DNA from: Candidatus Krumholzibacteriia bacterium
GTDB lineage: Bacteria; Krumholzibacteriota; Krumholzibacteriia; WVZY01; JAKEHA01
Length of the DNA stretch: 64,000 bases
Reading direction: 5' to 3'
Assembly (NCBI GenBank): GCA_029865265.1
Contig: JAOUHG010000011.1
Coordinates: forward strand, 52,993-116,992
This document shows positions 55,308 to 63,186 of the stretch, piece by piece (position 1 is the first letter of the stretch; each line of letters starts with the position of its first letter). The translations under genes and the position numbers were made by a program. Below the pieces are notes generated by a model, which saw only the letters and a program-made list of their open reading frames with translations, made no database searches and was not told where the DNA came from.

Positions 55308-58300
55308 ACTGGATTCGTGCCATCTTGCCGCGGGTGGTGCTCGATCCCACCCGCTGATCGATTTTGATCACGTACAGGTAGGTGCCGTTGGCCAGCTCCC
55401 CGCCCGCGCCGTCACGGCCGTCCCAGTAGACGGCGTTCTGCCCCGGGAAACGGGCCTGCGCCGGAATATCCAGGCGCCGCACCCGCTTGCCGCTGACGGT
55501 GAAGATGTCGATGGTGCCGCTGAGGATCTCCACGTCGTTGGTGTAGACGATACTCGTCCCCTCGCCGCGGAACGGATTGGGGTAGTTGATCACGTTGTGC
55601 AGACCGGGCGATTCACTCACCACCAGGTTGAAGATGGACTCGACGGTGCCGATGCGAACGGTCAGGACGTGGCGGCCGGCGCCCAGCGTGCGCCGGAAGG
55701 TGGCCACCCAGCTAAGCGAGTCCTCGGGCGAGGGGTGGGCGAGCACCGCGTCGGTTATCACATCGTCGTCGATGTCGAGTTCGATGTCCGCGCGCGGGAT
55801 GAACACCGGGGAACGGATGTCCACCCGGTAGTCGCCGGTGGCGGGAACCGACGCGCCGTCGGCGATCTCGCGCCCGTTCACCGACACGATGATGCTGGAC
55901 TCCACGCGCAGCGTGAATTCCGCCACCATGTGGTACTGCCCGGCCAGCGTATCCGGGGCCTGGAAGGCGCGCAACACGATGTCGTAGTCCTCCGGGCGCA
56001 GCTTGTGCTGGAAGCTCACGGTGTACTGGCGCGCCCGCGGCAGCGCCTGGTCAACCAGGGGGGTGATGGACAGGAGACCGCTCTCGTCCGCGCCGGCAAT
56101 CTCCAGCTTGAAGTCGCGAATGGCATTCTCGTCGGTAACGGTGGCAACCACGCGGATGGTGTCGCCTTCGCCACCGGTGGCGACGATGTCACCATCGCCG
56201 AAGGGCGAGCCGTCCAGGGTGACGTCGAAGGCGGGCGGGCCCGCGTCGATGCGCAACAGCGGGTCGCCCAGGATCATGTAGCGTTCAACCGGGTTGGACT
56301 GCGAACCGGCCATCTGCGACTCCACCAGGAACATGAGGTCCCCGAAGATCCACTCGCCGCGCGTCTGGTTGATCATGGTGTCGTAGGGCGCCTCGTAGAA
56401 CCAGGTGCGGATGGCGGTCTCCATATAGTAGAAGTTCGCCGGGATGTACTCAAAGCCGCTGCTCCCGTAGACACCCACCGCACCGCGGTCGTTCTGGAAG
56501 AGGAACTGCTCGGCAATGGCATCGCCGTTGGGGTTGTTTTCCGAGACCTTGATGGCCCCCTGTTCGCGGTGGATGGCGTACTCGCTGAAGTGGCAGCCGA
56601 AGCCGAACATGATGAACGGCTTGCCACGGTTGTCGACCCGCAGATGGTCCCGGCCCGTGGATCCTCCCAGCGCCGCCGCACTCAGCGTGGCCATGATCCG
56701 CTCGTGGGTCACCAGCGAGCGGTTCATGTGGGCCTGCATGGTCACCAGGGTGGCCCCCTGGCTGAGCTGATTCAGGAAGATGTCGGTGATGTTCTGGCGG
56801 GTGTAGTTCATGGCCGCCAGCTGGCTCGCACTCGGAATCGGGTCTCCCGGGCCGGGATAGGGCGGATAGAAGCCGCTCGAGTAGTCCCACAGGTGAAAGC
56901 GGACCACGTCGTAGCCGGCCGGGAGTGCGTTCTCGATGGTTTGTGCGGTCACCTCCTGGCTGGTCTGGAAGGCAACCTCTCCCGGCTGGTAGCGGAAGAC
57001 CGAGCCGCCGAACTGGGACCCGCCCTCCGAGTAGGCGTCGTCCGACATGATGATCATGCGCTTGCGCCAGAAGTCGGAGGCGGCGGGGGCTTCGTATTTG
57101 AGCGTCTTGGCGAGCACCAGGCCCAGTTCGCCCGGCGTTCCCACCGGGATGCGGCCCAACACCAGGTCCGGATACGCATCCACGGTGCCGTTGGGCGCGC
57201 GCATCTTGACGTAGCGCTTGTCCACGGAAACGACTTCGTCCAGGGCCAGGCTGGAGACCGCGTCGATGCGCGCATACGCCGGCACCAGGTTGGGACCGGA
57301 ATCGTCGTGCACCTGCTTGTGATCCTCACTGCCATCCCCCACGATGACCAGCGTGCCGGCATTGCCGTTCTCGAAGAAGTGGCGCGTGACGCGGAACACG
57401 GCCAGCGGCGACGGGACACCGCCGTTGAACTCATCGTACACGTCCTCCACGTCCACCATGTACACGCGGTACCCCTGGGCGCGCCGGTAGGCCACCCACT
57501 CCTGCATCTGCGGGATGAAGAGCGCGTGCGACACCACCAGCACGTCCACCCCGCCCTCGGCGGCGCTGCCGATGATGGCGCTGGAACGGTCCGCCACCAC
57601 GTCGGCGGCTGCGATCTCGGTCATGCGTGACGGCTGCACCATGGCGAACTCACGCCGCGCAGGGATGTTCTCGCGGAAGGAGAGCGCAAGCCCCCCGGCC
57701 ACGGACTGGAAGTGCCCCGGTCCCAGGGTCAGGCGCACCGGTGCGAGCGGCGCGGTGATGTCGAAGAGCTCCATGCCGGCCGACGAGGCGATGCCGGTGA
57801 CGGTGACGCTGGTGTCGCCGGCGAGCGATGCGGTGTTGAAGTTCAGCGCGTTGCCGCGCGCGCGGTACAAGAACTGCCCGCTCACTTCCACGTAGTTGAG
57901 CTGCACATCGACGGTGGTCCGCGACGCGTTGGGCCGGTCGATGCGGAAGCGGTTGGTGCCGAGCGAAAAATCCGACGCCGGGAGCACCGCCGAGAACACG
58001 CGGCGCAGCTTGTTGGGAATGGAAAACGCGGTGTCCAGAACCTTTTCGCCATTGGCGTTCACCAGCGACACCTTGAGCAGCCGCGGGCTGACGTAGCGGT
58101 ATCCGAACAACTCGCTGGAGAGCGTCGCGTTGGAACCCGGCAGCAGCGCACCCAGCGCGAAGGGCATGTCCACGGGGCCGGATTCGAAGCCGAAGTTGAG
58201 CGAGTAGACGTCGGTGGACCCCAGGGGCGGCTGGTCGCGGAACACGGCGTCGGTCTCGAAGTGCAGCGTGGCGGAATAGGCCGCGGACGCGGTGTCCGCG

Positions 58301-59430
58301 CTCACCGTGCCCACACCCGGGCTGCGCGTGGCCATCGTCGTCCCCGGCGCGGGTTCCAGCCAGTACACGTTGTACTGCGAGTACTGTTCACGCGTGTCGC
58401 CCTGGCCGGCGTCGTCGCGCAGTCGCCGCCCGTAGAATATCAGCAGATCGTTTCCGTCGAACGCGCCGGCGGTCCCCGCCGGGTCCTCGATCACCGTGAA
58501 CGCCACTTCCACGGTGCCGCCCGCAAAGGTGGCCTCGTCGTAGTCGCGCCGGAACAAGTGGAGGTTGGCAAGCGGCTGGCCGGCGGGGAATCCCCCCGCG
58601 ATGGCCGTGCTCGCGCGTACCTTGTGCATCGCGGTCTCGCGCACCTGCAGCTTCACCGCGCCCGGCACCACCCGGTACGCCGCGCGCGGCGCCAGCGAAA
58701 CCTCGGGCCGCGGAAGGCGCCACGCCGCCGCCTGCCCCGGGTTCACGAACAGACGCCGGAAGGTGTCTTCCCAGCCCTTCGACTCCGGCTGCGGTGGCGC
58801 CGCCGTCACCCGCGGGATGTCGCCCGAGAGTTGCACCGTCACCTCGATGCGGGTGGCCATGGACACGTCACCCGTGACCGGATCGTACGAGATCGGGTTG
58901 ACGCGGATCGGCAGCGCGCGCTGGTGACGGACGTATACCGCTTCCTCGGGCGCCACCATGGCAACCGGGCGCCAGGCCCGGTAGACCCCTTCGTCCAGCA
59001 CGATGGACGCGCCGGGGACGGGCCCCATGTCCTCGTCGGGGATGGCAACCGGGGTCGGGTAGGGCTCGAGCCGGCGGCGGCCGAAAGACTCGGAGGAGAG
59101 CACGCGCGCCGTCACGCTGAAGCGCGCCTCGGGCGGAATGGCCACCAGGAAGGTGCGCGTGGGCACGGGTGGCTCCGAGGGGTTCCCTACGTTGCCAAAA
59201 CCGCCCACGCGGATGGCCTCGAAGCCGGAGAGCGACGATGGCGTGAACTCGGCGCGGGGGACGTCAATCTGGAAGACGACGCGGTCCCCGGCGGAGGCCA
59301 CCTGGCGGGCCGGCGCCGCAGTGCCGTCGGCGGCCGCCACGGGCGCGGCGCTCACGACGGCTGCCGCGAGCACAAGAACGGGAAGGACCCGGGTGCGGAT
59401 CGAAGGTGTTCTCAATAGCTCAAGAAACAA
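55306..59430 (-). CDS. Giant C25 (gingipain-like) peptidase with FlgD-Ig-like C-terminal domain
   Basis: 1374 residues. Signal peptide (residues about 1-33, to AAA-DG), N-terminal Propeptide_C25-like domain, a C25 catalytic domain in the middle (VIVGDGSEDHK, YPDLVLGRIPVGT, catalytic His in TLVTMQAHMNRS, catalytic Cys in FGFGCHFSEYA), an Ig-like region, and a FlgD-Ig-type C terminus (NYPNPFRGEGTSI..., WDGRDGAGGELANGTYLYVIK, GKMARIQ). Resembles PorU/gingipain-type exported proteases of FCB bacteria. TTG 59430 is the first start; TTG 59415 is possible. The stop TAG is completed by the IS end (AGGTTGTGG). Confidence 0.88.
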   Translation of the reverse strand: MFLELLRTPSIRTRVLPVLVLAAAVVSAAPVAAADGTAAPARQVASAGDRVVFQIDVPRAEFTPSSLSGFEAIRVGGFGNVGNPSEPPVPTRTFLVAIPPEARFSVTARVLSSESFGRRRLEPYPTPVAIPDEDMGPVPGASIVLDEGVYRAWRPVAMVAPEEAVYVRHQRALPIRVNPISYDPVTGDVSMATRIEVTVQLSGDIPRVTAAPPQPESKGWEDTFRRLFVNPGQAAAWRLPRPEVSLAPRAAYRVVPGAVKLQVRETAMHKVRASTAIAGGFPAGQPLANLHLFRRDYDEATFAGGTVEVAFTVIEDPAGTAGAFDGNDLLIFYGRRLRDDAGQGDTREQYSQYNVYWLEPAPGTTMATRSPGVGTVSADTASAAYSATLHFETDAVFRDQPPLGSTDVYSLNFGFESGPVDMPFALGALLPGSNATLSSELFGYRYVSPRLLKVSLVNANGEKVLDTAFSIPNKLRRVFSAVLPASDFSLGTNRFRIDRPNASRTTVDVQLNYVEVSGQFLYRARGNALNFNTASLAGDTSVTVTGIASSAGMELFDITAPLAPVRLTLGPGHFQSVAGGLALSFRENIPARREFAMVQPSRMTEIAAADVVADRSSAIIGSAAEGGVDVLVVSHALFIPQMQEWVAYRRAQGYRVYMVDVEDVYDEFNGGVPSPLAVFRVTRHFFENGNAGTLVIVGDGSEDHKQVHDDSGPNLVPAYARIDAVSSLALDEVVSVDKRYVKMRAPNGTVDAYPDLVLGRIPVGTPGELGLVLAKTLKYEAPAASDFWRKRMIIMSDDAYSEGGSQFGGSVFRYQPGEVAFQTSQEVTAQTIENALPAGYDVVRFHLWDYSSGFYPPYPGPGDPIPSASQLAAMNYTRQNITDIFLNQLSQGATLVTMQAHMNRSLVTHERIMATLSAAALGGSTGRDHLRVDNRGKPFIMFGFGCHFSEYAIHREQGAIKVSENNPNGDAIAEQFLFQNDRGAVGVYGSSGFEYIPANFYYMETAIRTWFYEAPYDTMINQTRGEWIFGDLMFLVESQMAGSQSNPVERYMILGDPLLRIDAGPPAFDVTLDGSPFGDGDIVATGGEGDTIRVVATVTDENAIRDFKLEIAGADESGLLSITPLVDQALPRARQYTVSFQHKLRPEDYDIVLRAFQAPDTLAGQYHMVAEFTLRVESSIIVSVNGREIADGASVPATGDYRVDIRSPVFIPRADIELDIDDDVITDAVLAHPSPEDSLSWVATFRRTLGAGRHVLTVRIGTVESIFNLVVSESPGLHNVINYPNPFRGEGTSIVYTNDVEILSGTIDIFTVSGKRVRRLDIPAQARFPGQNAVYWDGRDGAGGELANGTYLYVIKIDQRVGSSTTRGKMARIQ

Positions 59431-59487
59431 TGGTGGTGCCCGTTAGGGGGGGTTCTTGAAACGGGGCCGGCGGACGCGTCAGTAGTT

Positions 59488-59517
59488 AGAATAAGCCGCT
59501 CGCCGCCACCCTGTCAA
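59488..59517 (-). promoter_or_regulatory. Promoter of the C25 peptidase gene
   Basis: Minus strand TTGACA (59512-59517), 18-nt spacer, TATTCT (59488-59493), about 50 nt before the start. Confidence 0.6.
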
Positions 59518-59550
59518 GCACCGCCCGCGCCGCCCTGCCCCGCAAACAGA

Positions 59551-59577
59551 AACGGCCCCCGCGCTGCGGGGGCCGTT
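59551..59577 (-). terminator. Intrinsic terminator after the first WG-tail gene of the cluster
   Basis: AACGGCCCCCGC (59551-59562) pairs with GCGGGGGCCGTT (59566-59577); on the minus strand a T-rich TCTGTTTG follows. Confidence 0.8.
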
Positions 59578-59601
59578 CCCTCGAAACTCATTCAACCGAG
59601 A

Positions 59602-60147
59602 CTAGCGATACAGGGACTTGACCTTGCCCCAGGTGCTCTCCTGGGTGGCGACGTTGCAGTCACAGGTTCCGTCCGCGTTCAGGATGCCCTGACCCGGAAT
59701 GACCGGAATCTCCGCGAAGATGCAGTCCACCGAGATGACGCCAACCTTGTTGGGGGCGGCCACGAGGGACATGTACGAGCAATTGGGCACGGCAGCCGTC
59801 GCAAAGAACGCGAGCGTGTAGGTGTGGAAGTCACCGCTGATGCAACCGCCATACGCGAGCGACAGATCCGAATCTGCCGCACCAATCGACAGGATGTTAG
59901 CGTTGGCAACCGAGCCACCGTTGAAGAAGAACGTCGGGCCGGTCGGTGCATTCATGACCCACTGGGCGCCCGTGGCGCCGCCCGGGCTTTTGTGAACCAC
60001 GTAGATGTTGAACGGCGCCAACACCGGCACCGTGATGTTGCAGGACAGACCCTGGTTGTCCGCAAAGAGTCCCATCGCGCCGGTCTGGGCAAACGACGGA
60101 CTGGCGAAAAGCGCCACCATAGCAACTGTTAGCACAAACTTTTTCAT
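59602..60147 (-). CDS. Small secreted WG-tail protein 1
   Basis: 181 residues. Signal peptide to FAQ (about 21). Paired cysteines; NIYVVHKSPGGATGAQW, SDLSLAYGGC, PNKVGVISVDC, a C-terminal CDCNVATQESTWGKVKSLYR (split at CDCN/ESTWG) directly at the stop. AAGGAG lies upstream of the ATG. Closest paralogue is 60591, which shares the same YVVH, DLSLAYGGC and VDC blocks. Own promoter upstream (60307-60336). Function unknown. Confidence 0.88.
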   Translation of the reverse strand: MKKFVLTVAMVALFASPSFAQTGAMGLFADNQGLSCNITVPVLAPFNIYVVHKSPGGATGAQWVMNAPTGPTFFFNGGSVANANILSIGAADSDLSLAYGGCISGDFHTYTLAFFATAAVPNCSYMSLVAAPNKVGVISVDCIFAEIPVIPGQGILNADGTCDCNVATQESTWGKVKSLYR

Positions 60148-60306
60148 AGTCAACCGCTCCTTCGTACCTGACAAGAACACAAACCGCTGGGCTAGAAAAC
60201 CCTCCGAACAACCGCCCCTCGGGGCTTCCAGGACCGGCGGATTCGGCTCCCTAATTCAAGAGACACATCAAGGCGCGTCGGGCCGGCAGTTATCCCCAAC
60301 GGGGGC

Positions 60307-60336
60307 AATATCCCCCGCTCCCTGTTTGACTGTCAA
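60307..60336 (-). promoter_or_regulatory. Promoter with palindrome for WG-tail protein 1
   Basis: Minus strand TTGACA (60331-60336), 18-nt spacer, GATATT (60307-60312). TTGACAGTCAA is a perfect 11-bp palindrome on the -35, and CGGGGG-atattg-CCCCCG flanks the -10. Confidence 0.5.
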
Positions 60337-60530
60337 GGGTTTTCGGGACGGACGATGCAACCCATGTGCCGCAACCGGCCGATTCTGTAACTGCTTGCCC
60401 CGTACAGAAAAAGTGACATGGCTCCACGCCCGTCGAAGCCCATTTTGCGACACCGGCCGGTTTTCTACCACGCCCTGCGGAGCGACCACTGGAGCCCGTT
60501 GCGCCCTGCTCCCACTCCACCCCAAAAACA

Positions 60531-60563
60531 CAGACGCCCGGGTCGTTACGACCCGGGCGTCTG
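60531..60563 (-). terminator. Intrinsic terminator after WG-tail protein 2
   Basis: Perfect 15-bp stem CAGACGCCCGGGTCG / CGACCCGGGCGTCTG with a 3-nt loop; TGTTTTTG follows on the minus strand. Confidence 0.9.
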
Positions 60564-60590
60564 CGGTACAACTCTGAAGGCGATCCGAGA

Positions 60591-61130
60591 TTAGCGATAC
60601 AGGGACTTGACCTTGCCCCAGGTGCTCTCCTCGGTGGCGTTCGGCTCGATGCACGGGCAGGTCCCGTCGTTACCGAACACGATCTTGCCAGCGGTCGCCG
60701 GCAGTTCTGCGAAGCCGCAGTCCACCGCGATGACGCCCGGCTTGTTCGGAGCCGCAACGACCGAGATCTGGCCGCACGGCGGTGCCGGGAACGGGAACGT
60801 GAAGCCGCTGAGCTTGACGACTGCGAGGGACGGACCCGCAAGGCAGCCACCGTAGGCCAGCGACAGATCGACGAACGCGTCGCCGATGGCCAGGTAGCCA
60901 CCGAGGACCGACGCATTGAAGCTCCAGCTGGAGCTATTCACCAGCTTGAACTGCGAACCCGTCGTACCCGTGGTGCGATGCACAACGTACACATCGAGCG
61001 GGCCAATACCCGTCGCCGTGTATTCGCAGTTCGTCCCACCGACCTGGTCGGTGAAGATGCCGATGTCATCAGCCATCGCGTAGCCGGCAACCATCGTGAT
61101 CGCCAAAGCAAGCATTAGAACCTTTTTCAT
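60591..61130 (-). CDS. Small secreted WG-tail protein 2
   Basis: 179 residues. Signal peptide MKKVLMLALAITMVAGY..., cleavage near AMA-DD. DVYVVHRTTGTTGSQFKL, VDLSLAYGGC, PNKPGVIAVDC, GTCPCIEPNATEESTWGKVKSLYR (split) at the stop. AAAAGGAG before the ATG. Same design as the genes at 20392 and 59602. A probable cohesin/beta-sandwich-like fold held by disulphides; no enzymatic motif seen. Confidence 0.88.
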   Translation of the reverse strand: MKKVLMLALAITMVAGYAMADDIGIFTDQVGGTNCEYTATGIGPLDVYVVHRTTGTTGSQFKLVNSSSWSFNASVLGGYLAIGDAFVDLSLAYGGCLAGPSLAVVKLSGFTFPFPAPPCGQISVVAAPNKPGVIAVDCGFAELPATAGKIVFGNDGTCPCIEPNATEESTWGKVKSLYR

Positions 61131-61168
61131 TACTAGTCGCTCCTTTTCAGGATCTTTGTGAACCGAGA

Positions 61169-61229
61169 GGCTGGATGAACCGCTGATCGCGTGTCATGGA
61201 TGAACCCGAAACTCGTGGTTCATCCAGCC
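61169..61229 (-). repeat. 13-bp inverted repeat downstream of WG-tail protein 3
   Basis: GGCTGGATGAACC (61169-61181) pairs perfectly with GGTTCATCCAGCC (61217-61229); GGATGAACC recurs in the loop at 61198, allowing an alternative pairing. Probably an mRNA processing or attenuation element between genes. Confidence 0.6.
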
Positions 61230-61244
61230 CGGACAAACCGCTTA

Positions 61245-61850
61245 CTACCGGTACAGCGCTTTGACTCCGCCCCACGTGCTCTGCTCCGTGGCCACCGGGC
61301 CCGGGCAGATGAGGGACGTCATACCCACACCGCTGATCTCGGCGTACGAGGGCCACTGCACGGCTACCGGGTCGGTGTTGCCACCATTGCCGGCATTCGC
61401 GTAGTTGTAACCGCGCACGACGATCGCCTGCGGTCCGGCGTTGCAGTCACACGCGCTCGTCCAGATGGTATGCACCGTCAGGGCGAGCAGGGGCGAGAAG
61501 CCGTTCTGCGGAAGGTTCCACGCGATGGCAATACCACCCGTCCCACCAAGGGAGGGCGAGCTACCAATCACGAGGGTATTCAGCGGAGCGGATTCACCCG
61601 TGTGAAACAGCGCGCCTGGGTAATCGACACTGAACTCAACGCCCTGGATGAACATATTCCAGTTGTTCATCACGACGTACAACTCCTGGTTGGTCCCGGG
61701 CGACTGACAGTCCGCCTGGGTATCACTGAACGAGTTGTACGCCAGGTTGGCGTTGAAATACGTCTGAATATTCGGCACCTGCGCCGTCGCCGCGACGGCC
61801 ATCAGACCGACGAGCGATGCCACAAGCACCCCTGCTAGAGCTTTCTTCAT
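61245..61850 (-). CDS. Small secreted WG-tail protein 3 (cohesin-like)
   Basis: 201 residues. Signal peptide to ATA-QV. The mature part has cohesin-like features: ELYVVMNNWNMFIQGVEFSVDYPG, VIGSSPSLGGTGGIAIAW, LTVHTIW. CDCN and ICPG cysteines, ending in ATEQSTWGGVKALYR. The tail matches the paralogues, but the body is different, so the tail appears to be a transferable module. AAGGAG upstream of the ATG. Confidence 0.85.
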   Translation of the reverse strand: MKKALAGVLVASLVGLMAVAATAQVPNIQTYFNANLAYNSFSDTQADCQSPGTNQELYVVMNNWNMFIQGVEFSVDYPGALFHTGESAPLNTLVIGSSPSLGGTGGIAIAWNLPQNGFSPLLALTVHTIWTSACDCNAGPQAIVVRGYNYANAGNGGNTDPVAVQWPSYAEISGVGMTSLICPGPVATEQSTWGGVKALYR

Positions 61851-61919
61851 AGCGACAAACTCCTTACATGCAAATCTTGGTCGCGAACAATTTAGGAGTC
61901 ACTCACGCCGCTACTGCGA

Positions 61920-62570
61920 CTAGCACTGATGGTTATAGTGCGCGCCGAACTTCGCAAAGTCCGCGACCGTGATCGTTCCGAACGTCACGAAGTCGTGGCA
62001 AGCAAAGAGCGGCTTCGGGGGCGACTGATAGCTCGTCCCGAAGAACGCAAAGTCCGAACCCGACACGAGACCCTCCGGCGGACCGCCAGCGGTGTTCTTC
62101 TGGTCGGGGGAACGAACGGCGATCGCGAGACACAGCGGAGCACAGGCACCGTTACCAAGAACGATACCCTGGCAGACCACGCGCACACCCGTGTCGCAGC
62201 CGCTGCCCGAAATGTCGCCAGCAATCGTCGTCATACCATTCGCGTCTGTCGCTGCGGTCGCGTTAATCGAACCGCTACCGCCGCAGAGAACGATCAGGTC
62301 GTTACAGCCGATCAGCCAGAAGTCCGCGGCCGGGATACCGGCAACCGGAGCATTCGTGTTGTCGTTGATGGTGACACTGATGGTGAGACCGGCACCGCTG
62401 AGCGGATCGCCGTCACCCTGCGGACAGATGAAATGCACGCCGGCAGCAGAGCTGGCCGTGGAGTTACACGGATCGACGATACCGCTATTAACGGTGTCGA
62501 CGCCCGCGACCTGCCAACAAAGCAGCGCAGCCGCGACAAGCGAAAGGATCGCAAACTTTCCTTTCAACAT
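61920..62570 (-). CDS. Secreted protein with dockerin-like repeats
   Basis: 216 residues. Signal peptide, then a Big-1-like domain (VSVTINDNTNAPVAGIPAADFWLIGC; TDANGMTTIAGDISGSGC), many cysteines, and two half repeats at the C terminus: SGSDFAFFGTSYQSPP and ITVADFAKFGAHYNHQC. The alternating D-F pattern resembles a degenerate dockerin. First gene of the cluster, with GGAGG before the ATG and the strong promoter 120 nt upstream. No WG tail. Function unknown. Confidence 0.8.
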   Translation of the reverse strand: MLKGKFAILSLVAAALLCWQVAGVDTVNSGIVDPCNSTASSAAGVHFICPQGDGDPLSGAGLTISVTINDNTNAPVAGIPAADFWLIGCNDLIVLCGGSGSINATAATDANGMTTIAGDISGSGCDTGVRVVCQGIVLGNGACAPLCLAIAVRSPDQKNTAGGPPEGLVSGSDFAFFGTSYQSPPKPLFACHDFVTFGTITVADFAKFGAHYNHQC

Positions 62571-62858
62571 TCCTACACCTCCAAAAAGTGGTTGTGGAAT
62601 TTACCCTATATGAGGAAGCCAGCCAGCGGCGTACTGCTGTGCCACGGCCTGCCTCCCTCCACCGTTGGAAAAACGACACCTTACTCGACCGGGAAAAATT
62701 CTACCACGGATCGAAACCCAGTGTCAACGCGCATATTCTGGGACATGGGGCCAGAGGAAGCCCCCCGTAGCCCCATGTATGCCCAGTATCGCCCCCGTGG
62801 GGGGCGTGGTGGCATGGGGGCGGGGCCAAGCCATTTTCATATTGTCGGTTAGGAAAAC
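62571..62858. other. Intergenic region with promoter and hairpins
   Basis: No gene seen. Contains the promoter at 62698-62727 and, just upstream of it, inverted repeats ACATGGGGC (62744-62752) / GCCCCATGT (62770-62778) and CGCCCCC / GGGGGCG (62790-62806), which could end the tRNA-Val transcript or serve as operators. Confidence 0.5.
62698..62727 (-). promoter_or_regulatory. Strong promoter of the secreted-protein cluster
   Basis: Minus strand TTGACA (62722-62727), 18-nt spacer, TGG plus TAGAAT (62698-62703); the best consensus match in the window. Confidence 0.8.
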
Positions 62859-62935
62859 TGGTGGGCGAAACAGGAGTCGAACCTGTGACCTTCTGCTTGT
62901 AAGGCAGACGCTCTAACCAGCTGAGCTATTCGCCC
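62859..62935 (-). tRNA. tRNA-Val (TAC)
   Basis: Minus strand: acceptor GGGCGAA/TTCGCCC, D arm GCTC...GAGC, anticodon loop CTTACAA (anticodon TAC), T loop TTCGACT, encoded CCA; 77 nt, all stems pair. Starts 11 nt after the small membrane protein gene, so probably cut from its transcript. Confidence 0.96.
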
Positions 62936-62946
62936 GCGCTCGACGC

Positions 62947-63117
62947 CTAGAGGAAGGCGAGCGGGATCATGACGCAGTACCCCAGGACCAACAGGATCGG
63001 GGCAATGGTGATGTCGTTGACGGCCAGAAGGACGTAGCCGATCACGATGGCGGCCATTCCGGCCCCAAAGAGCTTCCAGCGGAACTTGTGAACGGAGTTG
63101 CCTGTGTTGCCTGTCAT
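62947..63117 (-). CDS. 56-residue two-helix membrane protein
   Basis: MTGNTGNSVHKFRWKLFG then two hydrophobic helices (about 17-33 and 38-56): AGMAAIVIGYVLLAV and IAPILLVLGYCVMIPLAFL. GGGAGGG lies six nt before the ATG. Resembles small DUF3098-like membrane proteins found upstream of tRNA or mltG in related bacteria; function unknown. Co-oriented with mltG and tRNA-Val. Confidence 0.8.
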   Translation of the reverse strand: MTGNTGNSVHKFRWKLFGAGMAAIVIGYVLLAVNDITIAPILLVLGYCVMIPLAFL

Positions 63118-63186
63118 GAATCCCTCCCGGGCATCTGACCATACGCCCCTGCAAAGGTCAAGGCCGGCGGCGGCGGCCCCCTGCCG

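Larger units (their letters stand above)
60148..60590. other. Intergenic region between the two closest WG-tail paralogues
   Basis: No gene seen. Holds a terminator for the upstream gene, a promoter with an overlapping palindrome, and two degenerate direct repeats ([A/C]CCGGCCG[A/G]TT near 60373 and 60455). Confidence 0.5.

Noticed and set aside
55159..59418. Long plus-strand frames opposite the C25 peptidase gene
   Set aside because: Low-complexity, Arg/His/Gly-rich translation typical of antisense shadows; no domain or start signal.
62589..62598. GGTTGTGGAA resembling the IS end
   Set aside because: Only nine or ten bases agree with the terminal repeat and no second copy or transposase is near.
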